DNA of 64,000 nt from Acidobacteriaceae bacterium (GCA_003139095.1 PLHW01000044.1:1838-65837); one strand, 5' to 3'; numbered from the stretch's first letter, positions 27,688-36,365 are shown. Notes: generated by a model from the sequence alone, not told the origin. Numbers and translations: made by a program.

Positions 27688-27750
27688 CTCACCTTCGAGG
27701 GCATGGAATCCGGCATGTTAGTTGAACAATTAGCGGGCCACGGTTCGAAA

Positions 27751-28227
27751 TTACTGTGAGCCCGCCGCAGGTTCGCTGGACGATTGGGCGAAGACAGCTT
27801 CGATACGCTTGGATTCGACTTCTCCCGCCGAGTTGTAGAGTGGCTTCCCGTTTGCGTCCAGAACTAAAACGTGAGGGATGGAGCCCTGATAGTACTGCTT
27901 GACCAGTTGCTGCTGCGCGGGTGATCGCTTCACATCCAGGTCAACCACAACGAAGTGCACCTGGTTGCGGTACTTGTTGTAGAGTTCCACAGTTCGACGC
28001 GCTTGCCGCTTAGAGTTAAAACAACCTTCCCCGTAGATGATGACGTAGTTGACTTTGCCGGCAACAAAGCCCGATTGCGCATCATCCCCTTTAATGAGCG
28101 CTCCATCCAGACTGTCGCTTTGATAGTCAAGCTTCGTGTTGAGCTTCAGATTGTCGATTCCGAACAACATTTGTGCGCTCAGCAGGAGTACAAAGACTCC
28201 GCTCAAGAACGTGTTTTTTCTGGTCAC
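27751..28227 (-). CDS. Exported thioredoxin-fold protein with CxxS site
   Basis: 158 residues with signal peptide (FLSGVFVLLLSAQMLFG). VNYVIIYGEGCFNSKRQARRTVEL is a thioredoxin-like active-site region in which the second Cys is Ser (CFNS); YNKYRNQVHFVVVDLDVK and GSIPHVLVLDANGKPLYNS (with IP for the cis-Pro loop) complete the fold. One Cys only suggests isomerase, glutathionylated-protein or binding function rather than disulfide formation. Its start overlaps the stop of the upstream thioredoxin gene by 4 bases. Confidence 0.78.
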   Translation of the reverse strand: MTRKNTFLSGVFVLLLSAQMLFGIDNLKLNTKLDYQSDSLDGALIKGDDAQSGFVAGKVNYVIIYGEGCFNSKRQARRTVELYNKYRNQVHFVVVDLDVKRSPAQQQLVKQYYQGSIPHVLVLDANGKPLYNSAGEVESKRIEAVFAQSSSEPAAGSQ

Positions 28228-28787
28228 TTTGCAACCTCCAACTGGAATGATTCCTGGTTTATATTGGCCTTGTTTGCGTATTCCTCAAGAGCGTAATCGG
28301 CCGCGTCTTTGAACGATTGTTTTTCGCTGTTGCCTTCGGATGGCAGATATCCCGCGCCGAAATACAACTTGCCATCCGGTGTTATGAAAGATGTGAGAGG
28401 CAAGCCCGCAGGCAGGTTCAGAATTGCCTGTGCCCGCTGCAGCTGCGCCACCAGCTTGGGCAAAGCGTCGAAGTCGACCTTTACGGCAACGAAGTGTTGG
28501 TTGATGTAGTCCGCTGTCTTGGGATTCGTATACGTGTCCCGATCCATGAGGCCGCACCAGGGACACCAGATCGCGCCGACATCCAGCAAGATTGGGCGGT
28601 CCAATTCTTTCGCCCGATTGAATGCCTCCGCGCCCCAGGGATACCAATCGACCGGTTGCCCCGCAGCACGGTTGAGATACGCCGAATTCTGACCGGTAAG
28701 GTGATTCCGGGCAAAGGCCTGAGGAGCACTCGTCCAGGCACACAACGTCGCGACCAATAGAGCGGACGTCCTGACGCTGTCTCTCAT
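28224..28787 (-). CDS. Exported thioredoxin-like protein (DUF255/YyaL N-domain type)
   Basis: 187 residues with an export signal (about 8-27). The body GQNSAYLNRAAGQPVDWYPWG, EAFNRAKELDRPILLDVG and AIWCPWCGLMDRDTY matches the thioredoxin domain found at the N-terminus of YyaL/SSP411-type proteins, with CPWC (C75-C78) in the redox site, followed by FVAVKVDFDA and LPLTSFITPDGKLYFG (cis-Pro loop). The large second domain of that family is absent, so it acts as a stand-alone redox protein, probably in the periplasm. First gene of a two-gene operon with the CxxS protein. Confidence 0.85.
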   Translation of the reverse strand: MRDSVRTSALLVATLCAWTSAPQAFARNHLTGQNSAYLNRAAGQPVDWYPWGAEAFNRAKELDRPILLDVGAIWCPWCGLMDRDTYTNPKTADYINQHFVAVKVDFDALPKLVAQLQRAQAILNLPAGLPLTSFITPDGKLYFGAGYLPSEGNSEKQSFKDAADYALEEYANKANINQESFQLEVAK

Positions 28788-29069
28788 GCAGCGTTAGAGT
28801 CCCGAGAACGAAATAGGTTACAAGGAAGATGCGGGCGGTTGGGCCACATCTTCGTCGAGAAAGTAGTACTCGATTCGCTTCTCCATATCGACTCCAAAAC
28901 AAAGGGTGCACCCCTTCTCGGATCTTTCGAGAACGGGCCCGTCACTGTCGTCGCAACCGTGGTCTTTCATCACCAACGTCAATGGTTGGCGTCACAGCAG
29001 TGTTGCGTTGGGCCGGTTTAGGACAGACTCGCTTGGTTCGTACAACGCTGGGGTGGCGACCGAACACAG

Positions 29070-30059
29070 TCACGGCGCCGTTCCGGCATTACCGTGGCCT
29101 TGAAAACCACGTTTGATGTATTCACCAGTGTTGGCTCCGACCACTCGCTTGAACGCCTTACTGAACGCAGCGTCGGATTCGTAACCCACCAGCCGAGCGA
29201 CATCAATGAGCTTCTTATCACGCTGTTGTAGTAACTGCATGGCCTTCTGCATCCGCCACTCGGTTACATATTCCAGCGGTGTTTGTCCGAGTAGCTCTTT
29301 GAAACGCGCTGCGAATGCGGACCGCGACATGCCCGCCGCTTCGGCCAGGGATTCGACCGTCCAGGGTGTATTCACTCTGTTGTGAATGGCACTCAAGGCG
29401 GTGCCGAGTTGAGGATCGAAAACGGCACGAAGCCATCCCTTGTTGCGCTCCGGTCCCGCCGTGATGTGCGCCCGGAGTAGCTGGATAAACAGAACCTCAG
29501 CCAGTCGAGTCGCGACGACTCCAGATCCCGGCGCTTGTTCTGCCATTTCTGAGGCCAAGGCCTGGATTGTGCTGTGAAGAGCAATCGTGCGTGCCTGATC
29601 GGCCTTAATCAGAATGAAGCTCGGCAATAACTGCGTGATCGGCTTCAGGCTGCCCCGATCAAAACTGAAGGATCCACAGACGATTGTCGTTGGCGCGCCA
29701 CCGCCTCCGTAATGAGCGACATTGCTTTTGGCTTTAGCGCCGATTTCGCGGAAGGTTGACCGCGGACGTGTTCGCTGGCTATCGCGCATGATGATCGAAG
29801 TCTCGCGGGCCAGCAAGAAGCAGTCTCCACCGGTCAGGGGAATCGGTTCCGGAATCCCTTCCACGGTGAGCCAGCAGTTACCGCGCAACAGCATGGCGAA
29901 GTGCGCCAAATCTGTCGGCGAATTCTTTTCGCCGGAAGGCGTGACCCGTTCCTCGGTACGTTTCTCCTGTATCAAGCCCCATGGGGCTGTGACTTCGAGC
30001 CTGTGCTGACCAAATGCGGTCACGTGCATCGTCCTGAAGATGTCGGTTATCGGATCCAA
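29070..30059 (-). CDS. AraC-family regulator with cupin-like sensor domain
   Basis: 329 residues from a TTG at 30059, chosen because AAGAGG stands 5 bases upstream and the sequence from there (DPITDIFRTMHVTAFGQ) is the usual start of this subfamily; the frame is open further upstream but that part is antisense to the SDR gene. Residues 20-190 form the AraC cupin_6-type sensor (GQHRLEVTAPWG, HFAMLLRGNCWLTVEG). Two C-terminal HTH motifs follow: TVESLAEAAGMSRSAFAARF and DVARLVGYESDAAFSKAFKR. It is divergent from the SDR gene at 30180 and likely controls it. Confidence 0.88.
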   Translation of the reverse strand: MDPITDIFRTMHVTAFGQHRLEVTAPWGLIQEKRTEERVTPSGEKNSPTDLAHFAMLLRGNCWLTVEGIPEPIPLTGGDCFLLARETSIIMRDSQRTRPRSTFREIGAKAKSNVAHYGGGGAPTTIVCGSFSFDRGSLKPITQLLPSFILIKADQARTIALHSTIQALASEMAEQAPGSGVVATRLAEVLFIQLLRAHITAGPERNKGWLRAVFDPQLGTALSAIHNRVNTPWTVESLAEAAGMSRSAFAARFKELLGQTPLEYVTEWRMQKAMQLLQQRDKKLIDVARLVGYESDAAFSKAFKRVVGANTGEYIKRGFQGHGNAGTAP

Positions 30060-30179
30060 TGTGGCCTCTTGGTTTGGACGAATAGACAAAATATTAGGAC
30101 TATCGGGCAGTTCTCGTCCACCGCCAAAGAACTCTACTCTACTGTACGCATGTTTACACACATTCCGAAGGGGGTCATC

Positions 30180-30929
30180 ATGGGAAAGCTTGAAGGTAAG
30201 GTTGCAGTCGTCACGGGTGGCAATAGTGGCATAGGCTTGGCCACAGCAAAGCGCTTGGTGGAAGAAGGCGCTCATGTCGTAATCACTGGCCGACGGGAGA
30301 AAGAGCTGAAAGAGGCCGCAGCCCTGATCGGGAGAAACGTTACGACGGTCGCAGGCGACGTATCGCGCTTGGATGATCTCGACCGTCTCTATGCCGTCGT
30401 CAAACAGAAGCACGGCCACATCGACGTCCTCTTCGCAAACGCTGGCTGGGGCGAAGTCGCACCGATTGGAACGGCGACCGAAGCTCATTTCGACAAAACC
30501 TTCGATTTAAATGCCAAGGGAACATTCTTTACGGTGCAGAAGGCCATTCCTCTCTTCAAAGATGGAGGTTCGATCATCCTTAACACTTCGGTGTCCAACG
30601 TAATGGGATTGCCGACGTTTGCCGTCTATGCCGCGAGCAAGGCGGCTGTGCGCAGTTTCGCACGTGGCTGGGCCATGGAGCTGAAAGACCGCAAAATCCG
30701 AGTGAATGCGATAAGCCCCGGACCAATCGACACTCCAGCACTTGAGAAAGCGGGTCTCACTCCCGAACAAGCCCAACAAGCGGCCGAACAGTTCGTCACG
30801 CAGGTTCCGCTCGGTCGCAGAGGTAAACCTGAGGAAATTGCAGCCGCCGTGGTGTTTTTTGCCTCCGATGAAAGTTCTTACATTACCGGCGTGGAGCTTG
30901 CCGTCGATGGAGGCATGGTGCAGGTCTGA
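30180..30929 (+). CDS. SDR family oxidoreductase
   Basis: 249 residues from ATG 30180, with GAAGGGGGTC before it. Shows AVVTGGNSGIGLATAKRL, VITGRREKEL, GDVSRLDDL, FANAGWGE, catalytic Ser in LNTSVSNV, YAASK and PGPIDTPA, ending LAVDGGMVQV. It is a close paralogue of the proteins at 23295 and 38193. It is divergent from the araC-type gene (121 bases between), probably its activator. Substrate is unknown; such pairs often respond to aldehydes, quinones or aromatic compounds. Confidence 0.92.
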   Translation: MGKLEGKVAVVTGGNSGIGLATAKRLVEEGAHVVITGRREKELKEAAALIGRNVTTVAGDVSRLDDLDRLYAVVKQKHGHIDVLFANAGWGEVAPIGTATEAHFDKTFDLNAKGTFFTVQKAIPLFKDGGSIILNTSVSNVMGLPTFAVYAASKAAVRSFARGWAMELKDRKIRVNAISPGPIDTPALEKAGLTPEQAQQAAEQFVTQVPLGRRGKPEEIAAAVVFFASDESSYITGVELAVDGGMVQV

Positions 30930-31101
30930 CCCGGCGCGATCCCTTGGCTGGCTCGCCGGTCGCGGGAGCACCATGACGCGGAGCCTAGAGCGCCGTCGCT
31001 GCTTGTGCCCCAGAGTACGCGCAGGACTTGATCGATTGTTCGAGCAACATGGCCAACGTTCGCTTCGCGAACCTTGGTTTTAACACGGATTGGAGAACAT
31101 T

Positions 31102-31704
31102 ATGAGCTACGCAATTGTAGGATTCGGAAAGATAGGCCAGGCCCTCGCCCGCGCCTTCGCCCGTAAAAACATCAGCGTGACTGTCGCGAGCCGCCGGCCG
31201 CCCGAGGATTTGGCGCCGCAGGCCCGCGCGATTGGACCCACGGTAGTCGCCAAGTCGCTGCGCGATGCAATCGACGCCGACACCATCATCTTGGCGGTCC
31301 CGTTCGGGGAGCACCGCGAGGTTGCGAAGGCCCTGCCGAACTGGAAAGGCAAGACGATCATCGACGCGATGAACTCGTTTCCAATTCCGCCTGAAGACTT
31401 AGATGGTCTCCCGTCCTCGGCATTCGTTGCGAAGTCTTTCATCGGCGCTAAGGTCGTCAAGGGTTTCAATCACCTGATTGCGGCTACCTTGGCTACCGAT
31501 CCGGTCGTCGAGGGCGGCCACCGGGTCGTCTTCCTGTCGAGCGACGACGAGGACGCGATCGCTCCCGTGGCGGATTTAGCCAAACAACTCGGATTCGCAC
31601 CCGTCAAGCTGGGAAAGCTCAACGAGGGTGGCGCGCTCGTGCACGCACGCGGCAAGACTTGGGGGCGGCTGATCTTCCAGGACTTGTTCAAGAAGCAGCA
31701 GTGA
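31102..31704 (+). CDS. F420-dependent NADP reductase-like (NAD(P)-binding) protein
   Basis: 200 residues from ATG 31102, with GGAG 8 bases upstream (a TTG at 31090 is also in frame). The start MSYAIVGFGKIGQALARAFARKN, read in two parts, is a Rossmann loop GxGxxGxA with VASRRPP following, which fits NADP. TIILAVPFGEHREVAKAL and KTIIDAMNSFP are as in F420:NADP oxidoreductase-type proteins, and AKQLGFAPVKLGKLNEGG is the usual later segment. Whether F420 is used cannot be seen; many bacterial members use other partners. It lies 170 bases after the SDR gene on the same strand. Confidence 0.82.
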   Translation: MSYAIVGFGKIGQALARAFARKNISVTVASRRPPEDLAPQARAIGPTVVAKSLRDAIDADTIILAVPFGEHREVAKALPNWKGKTIIDAMNSFPIPPEDLDGLPSSAFVAKSFIGAKVVKGFNHLIAATLATDPVVEGGHRVVFLSSDDEDAIAPVADLAKQLGFAPVKLGKLNEGGALVHARGKTWGRLIFQDLFKKQQ

Positions 31705-31784
31705 TCGAGCTACGACCGTCCGATTAGACTCGGACACACTTGGTGAACGGAAACTGATCCACTGCTCGGTGAACTCCGCAATGT

Positions 31785-31814
31785 AACCGGAGACAGTCCT
31801 GTCTGTCCCCGGTT
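31785..31814. terminator. Hairpin downstream of the reductase gene
   Basis: AACCGGAGACAG (31785-31796) pairs with CTGTCCCCGGTT (31803-31814): a 12-bp stem with one mismatch and a 6-base loop, followed by ATTTCA. It lies 80 bases after the reductase stop. It may be a terminator or part of a dispersed repeat. Confidence 0.4.
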
Positions 31815-31830
31815 ATTTCACTCTTACCCA

Positions 31831-31910
31831 ATGTCACCCTGAGCGCAGGGGACGACACAAAGTGAAGTCCCTGTGGAGTCGAAGGGCCCCTACTGCCTCC
31901 ACGATTCGGC
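31831..31910. repeat. Acidobacteria-type intergenic repeat (likely)
   Basis: The block contains AATGTCACCCTGAGCGCAGG and later GTCGAAGGGCCCCTAC. The pair TGTCATCCTGAGCG and CGAAGGAtCTC-like is a well-known dispersed intergenic repeat in acidobacterial and related genomes. Only one copy is visible in this window, so dispersal is from memory, not seen. Confidence 0.4.
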
Positions 31911-32113
31911 GGGTCATTTCTCCGCAGGAGTGGAGTACCCAATCTGCCGACCCAGAAGAAATAGGTTAGTGTTCGGAAGAACTTAACCGTGGTCCAGATA
32001 ATAGTCGTTATAACCACTATTATTCCCTGAGATTCGGGTTATACTGCCGCGGCGGAGAAGTGGCCCACGCGCCAACCAATAGGTCCGGCGGCAACGGCCC
32101 CAGAACAAAACGC

Positions 32114-32407
32114 TCACTTCGCAGCTAGGATGTCGAGTTTCTCAATCTGTGGCGGCGCAGCCAACAACTCCCCCGCCTTGGCGAATAGCGCCTTCGCGAT
32201 TTCGCCACTGAGGTGAGCGTTCCTGCCGGCTTCATCCGGAAAGGTGTCGAAGATCCCGAACTTTGAGGACCCTATCCTGAACGCGAACCAACTCAGCGTC
32301 TGGGTCTCTTTGTTGGCCAAGGGCAGCGCCGATTTCAGAAACGCGGATACTTCCTCTTCCTTCCCCGGTTTAGCCTCCAAAATCGCCAGTAGTGCAAGTG
32401 TGTGCAT
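32114..32407 (-). CDS. Antibiotic biosynthesis monooxygenase (ABM)-family protein
   Basis: 97 residues from ATG 32407, chosen because AAGGAGGACGTT stands right before it. The sequence LALLAILEAKPGKEEEVSAFLKSALPLANKE (read in parts) followed by SWFAFRIGSSKFGIFDTF and DEAGRNAHLSGEIAKALF is the ABM ferredoxin-like fold of small quinol-type monooxygenases or quinone-handling proteins (YgiN-like). It works as a dimer and needs no cofactor. It stands alone on the minus strand between plus- and minus-strand redox genes. Confidence 0.85.
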   Translation of the reverse strand: MHTLALLAILEAKPGKEEEVSAFLKSALPLANKETQTLSWFAFRIGSSKFGIFDTFPDEAGRNAHLSGEIAKALFAKAGELLAAPPQIEKLDILAAK

Positions 32408-32774
32408 AACGTCCTCCTTGTGTAAAAAGTATTGGGTTGTTCCGAAAGTATATGGGGTGTCGCTGGGTTTGTGGCGGCGTAGTCCCATCGCACTGATGAG
32501 ATGGGTTTCTCGCCCCAAAGTTAGATGCTGCCAGCCGGTTGTTTAATCGACCACTAATTGCGGCTGTCACCCAATCGCAATCACGCGACTGTTGCCGCAC
32601 GGCCGGAATCGCCGCAGGATGATATAGAAAACAACCTGTCCAGGCGTGAAGCTACTCGACACCGACGCGAAAGAGTGGCTGCGCGCTCAAGTGGAATTCG
32701 CCGATTCTCAGTCAGCGGCAAAGCAATGATTCACTTCCGCGTCGTGTGCAAGTCATCGTCGCCCGGTCGAAGGA
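32408..32774. other. Intergenic stretch without recognised gene
   Basis: It carries the ribosome site and presumably the promoter of the ABM gene near 32410-32460. Nothing else is recognised; short frames lack family features. Confidence 0.4.
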
Positions 32775-33278
32775 TTAGCTCTTGGGAAGTCTCTTCCAAG
32801 ACCTAGACTTGACCAAAATCGCAAAGATCATTAAATGTGAAACGAGTACCAACGGAGCGTAAAACGTATAAACATACCAAAAGGTGGCCAGGTTGAAGCT
32901 CGGCACGTTCAGCTGCAGGACGCCGCGTACTCCGTTTAGCAGGTCCACGAATCCCCACGTGTTGGCCACCCAAACCAGAGGAACTGCAATGCGCCAGTTG
33001 CCCCGCAGAGCAAAGATGGAAACCAAGGCCAGCGCCGCTTCTAATAGATCACCGTAAGCAGCACTGGAACGGAAACCTAGAGGCAAGTTCGGATCGACCA
33101 TACCTGCAACTAATAGCGTCATTCCCACATAGCGGGGCACATGAACGAAGAGCAGAAGAATGAGAGCAGAATTGCGAGAAAGTTTGGTTAGGTACGGCCC
33201 AACGTACCACACTGAGACGATGCCGAAGACGACAACGCTCGTAAGAAGCTGCATCCAGAATATTTGAGGCGTGTCCAT
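32775..33278 (-). CDS. Integral membrane protein of unknown function
   Basis: 167 residues with about four to five hydrophobic helices (10-30, 38-58, 76-95, 98-115, 133-158). HVPRYVGMTLLV and NTWGFVDLLNG carry charged residues inside or at helix ends. No transporter or enzyme family recognised. AAGGAGCAC before the ATG is a good ribosome site, supporting a real gene. It follows the old-yellow-enzyme gene on the same strand (100 bases), perhaps co-transcribed. Confidence 0.7.
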   Translation of the reverse strand: MDTPQIFWMQLLTSVVVFGIVSVWYVGPYLTKLSRNSALILLLFVHVPRYVGMTLLVAGMVDPNLPLGFRSSAAYGDLLEAALALVSIFALRGNWRIAVPLVWVANTWGFVDLLNGVRGVLQLNVPSFNLATFWYVYTFYAPLVLVSHLMIFAILVKSRSWKRLPKS

Positions 33279-33377
33279 TTCCGTGCTCCTTAACGTTAGG
33301 CTGTCGTGATGTCAGCGGCGCGCCGGCAAATGCTCGCGCCACTTTTTGTTCAGCGGTGCAGGTTGCGTAAACCTCAA

Positions 33378-34469
33378 TCAGGTTCCGCTCCTGGCCAACT
33401 CCGGATAGTCGGTATAGCCGCGTTCGTCGCCGCCGTAAAAGCTCGCCGTATCGGGTACGTTCAACGGCCCGCGGCGACTTAATCGCGTGGGCAGATCGGG
33501 GTTCGCGAGGAAGAGCCGGCCATAGGCGACGGCATCGGCAGATCCTTCCGAGACCGCGCGCTCACCCCGCTCAGCGTCGTATCCTCCGTTGGCGACATAG
33601 ATCCCCTTCCATGCTGAGCGCAAGCGCCGGAAAAAGTCCGCTTTGTGCTCGACCGGGGACGCCGGGTCGATAGTGTCTTCCACGACGTGCAGGTATCCGG
33701 GTTGATATCCGTTGAGCACATCCACAACGCACGCGAACGTTTCCTCAGGATTTCCATCGCCCATGTCATTGAAGGTGCCGACGGGGGAAATCCGCACGCC
33801 AACGCGCGTACGCTCCCATACCCCGAGCACAGCTTCAACCACTTCGCCGAGAAAGCGCGCCCGGTGCGCAGCACTGCCGCCGTAGGCGTCGGCGCGGACG
33901 TTTGATTTCGACCGTAAGAACTGGTCAATTAGGTAGCCGTTGGCTGCGTGAATCTCGACGCCATCGAAGCCTGCGGCCTTGGCATTCGCGGCGCCGCGAC
34001 CATAGTCCTCGATCGTGCTCTGAATTTCCGCCAGACTCAGCGCTCGGGGCTCCGAAACATCGACGAACCCAGTCTCAACGACTGTCTGCGCGCGGGCCCT
34101 AATCGCAGAAGGCGCCACCGGGGATGCGTTTCGCGGCAACAGGCTGTTGTGAGAGATTCGGCCCACGTGCCAGAGCTGAAGAAAGATTCGCCCGCCCGAG
34201 CGGTGTACTGCATCGACGACCGGCTTCCAACCGGCGATCTGCTCCTGCGAGTGGATGCCTGGGGTGTTGATATAACCCTTTCCCATGGGCGAGATTTGGG
34301 TTGCCTCTGTGACAATGAGCCCGGCCGATGCGCGCTGGCTGTAGTACGTGGATGCCCACGGGCCCGGCACCCCACTTGGCATGGCGCGATTTCGGGTCAA
34401 TGGCGCCATGAAGACGCGATTTGGCAGCGTCAATGACCCGATACGGACAGATTCGTAAAGACTTGGCAC
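33378..34469 (-). CDS. Alkene reductase, old yellow enzyme family
   Basis: FMN enzyme that reduces activated C=C bonds (enones, quinones) or nitro groups with NAD(P)H. 363 residues in a TIM barrel: LTLPNRVFMAPLTRNRA at the start, LIVTEATQISPMGKGY, IFLQLWHVGRISH (FMN side), FDGVEIHAANGYLIDQFLR with the catalytic His-Ala-Ala-Asn, then GVRISP and VAYGRLFLANPDLP at the FMN phosphate end. Member of the NemA/XenA-like group. It sits between the membrane protein and the CMD protein, all on the minus strand, and fits an electrophile-detoxification theme. Confidence 0.93.
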   Translation of the reverse strand: MPSLYESVRIGSLTLPNRVFMAPLTRNRAMPSGVPGPWASTYYSQRASAGLIVTEATQISPMGKGYINTPGIHSQEQIAGWKPVVDAVHRSGGRIFLQLWHVGRISHNSLLPRNASPVAPSAIRARAQTVVETGFVDVSEPRALSLAEIQSTIEDYGRGAANAKAAGFDGVEIHAANGYLIDQFLRSKSNVRADAYGGSAAHRARFLGEVVEAVLGVWERTRVGVRISPVGTFNDMGDGNPEETFACVVDVLNGYQPGYLHVVEDTIDPASPVEHKADFFRRLRSAWKGIYVANGGYDAERGERAVSEGSADAVAYGRLFLANPDLPTRLSRRGPLNVPDTASFYGGDERGYTDYPELARSGT

Positions 34470-34570
34470 TTTGTACTCCTTTGGTTGTTTTCAGCATGGT
34501 CCGATACGACTGGCGTAGAGACTCGCCATGATTGTTTCGACCGGTTCTTATCTTTCCTCGGTGCCGCGTT

Positions 34571-35125
34571 TTAGCCTTCAGCCTGGAATGCCGGATCGAT
34601 TTCGGTAGGAGAAATGTGATCCAAATAGTTGCTCATCGTCTTGAGAGCGACGCCGATCAGCACCTCGAGTATTTGATCCTTACGGTATCCTGCGGCCAGG
34701 AAGTTCTCGATCGTCTGCGCGTCCACATGTCCACGTTGAGAAACGATCTCCTTTGTGAGGGCGATAAGCGCTTCTAACTTCGGATCGGATACAGGTTGGT
34801 TGGACCTCACTGCCGAAACAACGTCGGCCGGTACATGCAGGAAAGCCTTCAGCACCGTGCTGTGAGCCGCCGTGCAGTACCGACAGCTGTTTTCAACGCT
34901 GGCGGCCAGTAGGACGATCGAGCGCTCCACCGCACTCAGGCTCCCCTTCTCGAATACTCCTTCAAGTCCAAGATAGCCCTCAAGCAAAACGGGGGAATTT
35001 GCGAACACTCCGAAGAGATTGGGAATGAACTTAAACGACTTTTGGATCTTTTCTAAAAGTGGACGAGACTTCTCCGGGGCGGTTTCCAAGCCGAGGGGGG
35101 AGAAGAGGGCAGTTTGCGTGGTCAT
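34571..35125 (-). CDS. Carboxymuconolactone decarboxylase-family (AhpD-like) protein
   Basis: 184 residues with the AhpD/CMD core: AVERSIVLLAASVENSCRYCTAAHSTVLK (read in parts), with the redox CxxC of CRYC (about 87-90) and following His of AAHS. PKLEALIALTKEIVSQRG and KDQILEVLIGVALKTMSNYLDHI are the remaining helices. Likely a thiol-dependent peroxidase or redox protein rather than a decarboxylase. Divergent from the tetR gene at 35239; the space between has two perfect palindromes, so it is the likely regulated target together with the downstream old-yellow-enzyme gene. Confidence 0.9.
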   Translation of the reverse strand: MTTQTALFSPLGLETAPEKSRPLLEKIQKSFKFIPNLFGVFANSPVLLEGYLGLEGVFEKGSLSAVERSIVLLAASVENSCRYCTAAHSTVLKAFLHVPADVVSAVRSNQPVSDPKLEALIALTKEIVSQRGHVDAQTIENFLAAGYRKDQILEVLIGVALKTMSNYLDHISPTEIDPAFQAEG

Positions 35126-35168
35126 AGTGGTAACACTCCTTTAGCAGAATCAAGATAGATAGATAGAT

Positions 35169-35221
35169 AGACAGACAAGTCTGTCTCGATGCATAAACAG
35201 TATAGACAGACTGGTCTGTCT
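35169..35221. promoter_or_regulatory. Two perfect TetR-type operators between divergent genes
   Basis: AGACAGACAAGTCTGTCT (35169-35186) and AGACAGACTGGTCTGTCT (35204-35221) are both perfect 8-2-8 inverted repeats with identical arms, centres 35 bp apart. They lie between the CMD gene and tetR start (35239). A short tetranucleotide (ATAG) run directly precedes the first. They probably bind the adjacent TetR protein. Confidence 0.85.
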
Positions 35222-35238
35222 TCTGTCAAGATAATTCG

Positions 35239-35793
35239 ATGGAAACACAAAAAAAGACCGATCCGCGAGCAAGAATCCTGGAGGTTGCCGACCGCCTCTT
35301 CTATGCCGAGGGGGTCCGCGCGACCGGCACCGAGAAGATCATGTCCATTGCCGAAGTCGCAAAGGCGACGTTTTATCGGCATTTCGAGAGCAAGGATGCC
35401 CTAGTGCTCGCGTACCTCGAAAACCGAGATCAAGCTCTTTGGGACTATCTTTCTCATCCCACACCCGCCGAAGATCTGCGCGAGGCTTTGACCAAATTCG
35501 AACAAATGGCGAACTGGCCCGAAATAATCGGCTGTCCGTTCCTTCGTATCGCATCCGAATATCCGGATACTGCCCACCCGTACCATCGCCTGGCGATCGA
35601 ACACCAAAACAAGATTCTTGACTATCTAACCGATCGGCTAAAGCCCTTCGCAATCGACAAAAGGGCAGCGGCGGCGGCGATACTTAGTGTCATCGATGGG
35701 GCCTTCTCCATTCGAATGCTCTACGGAAATTCGAAGGTAGTTCCGATTCTCTCGCCCGCGGAGGCAGTACTAAAGAGCTTTCAGAGCGCATGA
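35239..35793 (+). CDS. TetR/AcrR family transcriptional regulator
   Basis: 184 residues. The N-terminal DNA-binding domain is DPRARILEVADRLFYAEGVRATGTEKIMSIAEVAKATFYRHFESKDALV, here in parts: ILEVADRLFYAEGVRATG and IAEVAKATFYRHFESKDAL. The C-terminal domain has IGCPFLRIASEYPD, a Cys-containing pocket. The gene starts 18 bases after the second palindrome, so self-repression is very likely. Target: the divergent CMD gene and probably the old-yellow-enzyme and membrane-protein genes behind it. Confidence 0.92.
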   Translation: METQKKTDPRARILEVADRLFYAEGVRATGTEKIMSIAEVAKATFYRHFESKDALVLAYLENRDQALWDYLSHPTPAEDLREALTKFEQMANWPEIIGCPFLRIASEYPDTAHPYHRLAIEHQNKILDYLTDRLKPFAIDKRAAAAAILSVIDGAFSIRMLYGNSKVVPILSPAEAVLKSFQSA

Positions 35794-35813
35794 GCTCAAC
35801 GCCGCCGATAATT

Positions 35814-35833
35814 GGCTGTCATTATGGACAGCC
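35814..35833. terminator. Hairpin after tetR
   Basis: GGCTGTC (35814-35820) and GACAGCC (35827-35833) form a perfect 7-bp stem with a 6-base loop, 20 bases after the tetR stop. No T run follows, so termination strength is uncertain. Confidence 0.4.
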
Positions 35834-36158
35834 TCATCGCCTCACAACGATTCAACTCTGGCCTGGGTCAATGGCCTCCTACGCGAAGTTCAAAGCACTT
35901 CAGGGCCAATCCCGTAAGAAATCTGCTATCAACTTCTAGCGGACATATCATTACCAATCCGGCTCTATGAGTGACATTGTCATCTCCAAATGCTTGCGTG
36001 CTCACTATCTATATGAAGCCCTCAGAGCGGGGCTCGCCGTAGTTCAACACCCCTAGACTAGTGAGAAGCTTTTCTGAGAGTGCGGTGGTTATCAGAAAAC
36101 GCGAAGTAATTTGGCCTATGACGTTTTGACAAACAAATGCGGCGCCGATTCGAAGAAT

Positions 36159-36200
36159 TGGCGGGAGCGACGGGACTAGAACCCGCGGCCTCTTGCGTGA
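36159..36200 (-). repeat. 42-bp copy of the tRNA-Asp 3' half (possible attachment site)
   Basis: On the minus strand this stretch ends ...GTCGCTCCCGCCA like the tRNA-Asp gene at 54442-54518. It agrees with 39 of the 42 bases at 54442-54483 and breaks off in the anticodon arm. Orientation is the same, and it lies on the 3' side of the intact gene, as expected for the distal attachment site of an element integrated into tRNA-Asp. The T loop reads TTCTAGT here. Confidence 0.75.
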
Positions 36201-36365
36201 AAGCGAAATCTTCAACCGTAACTAACTGAAAACACGCGGCACGGATGGCGCTACAAAAACGTTCTAATGACCCTCGGAAACAGTTCGTGGACTGTTAATG
36301 GACCATGGAATTTGAATGTGCTTTTCGAGAACGGGTTCCTCCCAAGACGAGATGACGCACCGCGA

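Larger units (their letters stand above)
31705..32113. other. Gene-free stretch with hairpin and repeat
   Basis: Between two convergent genes. It holds the hairpin at 31785-31814 and the repeat-like block at about 31831-31910. Short open frames here have no family features; none is called. Confidence 0.5.
35794..36365. other. Gene-free stretch holding the left tRNA-Asp fragment
   Basis: No protein gene is supported. It contains the hairpin at 35814-35833 and the 42-bp tRNA-Asp 3' copy at 36159-36200. To its left lie the TetR modules, to its right the all-minus block from Dps onward, so it is a natural left border of the putative island. Confidence 0.6.

Noticed and set aside
30060-30488. N-terminal extension of the AraC regulator to an upstream start
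   Set aside because: The extra 143 residues are antisense to the SDR gene and do not look like a domain; TTG 30059 has a ribosome site and the typical subfamily start.
35150-35170. GATA/ATAG tetranucleotide run as a CRISPR or satellite
   Set aside because: Only about five units, no spacers; a simple microsatellite beside the operators.
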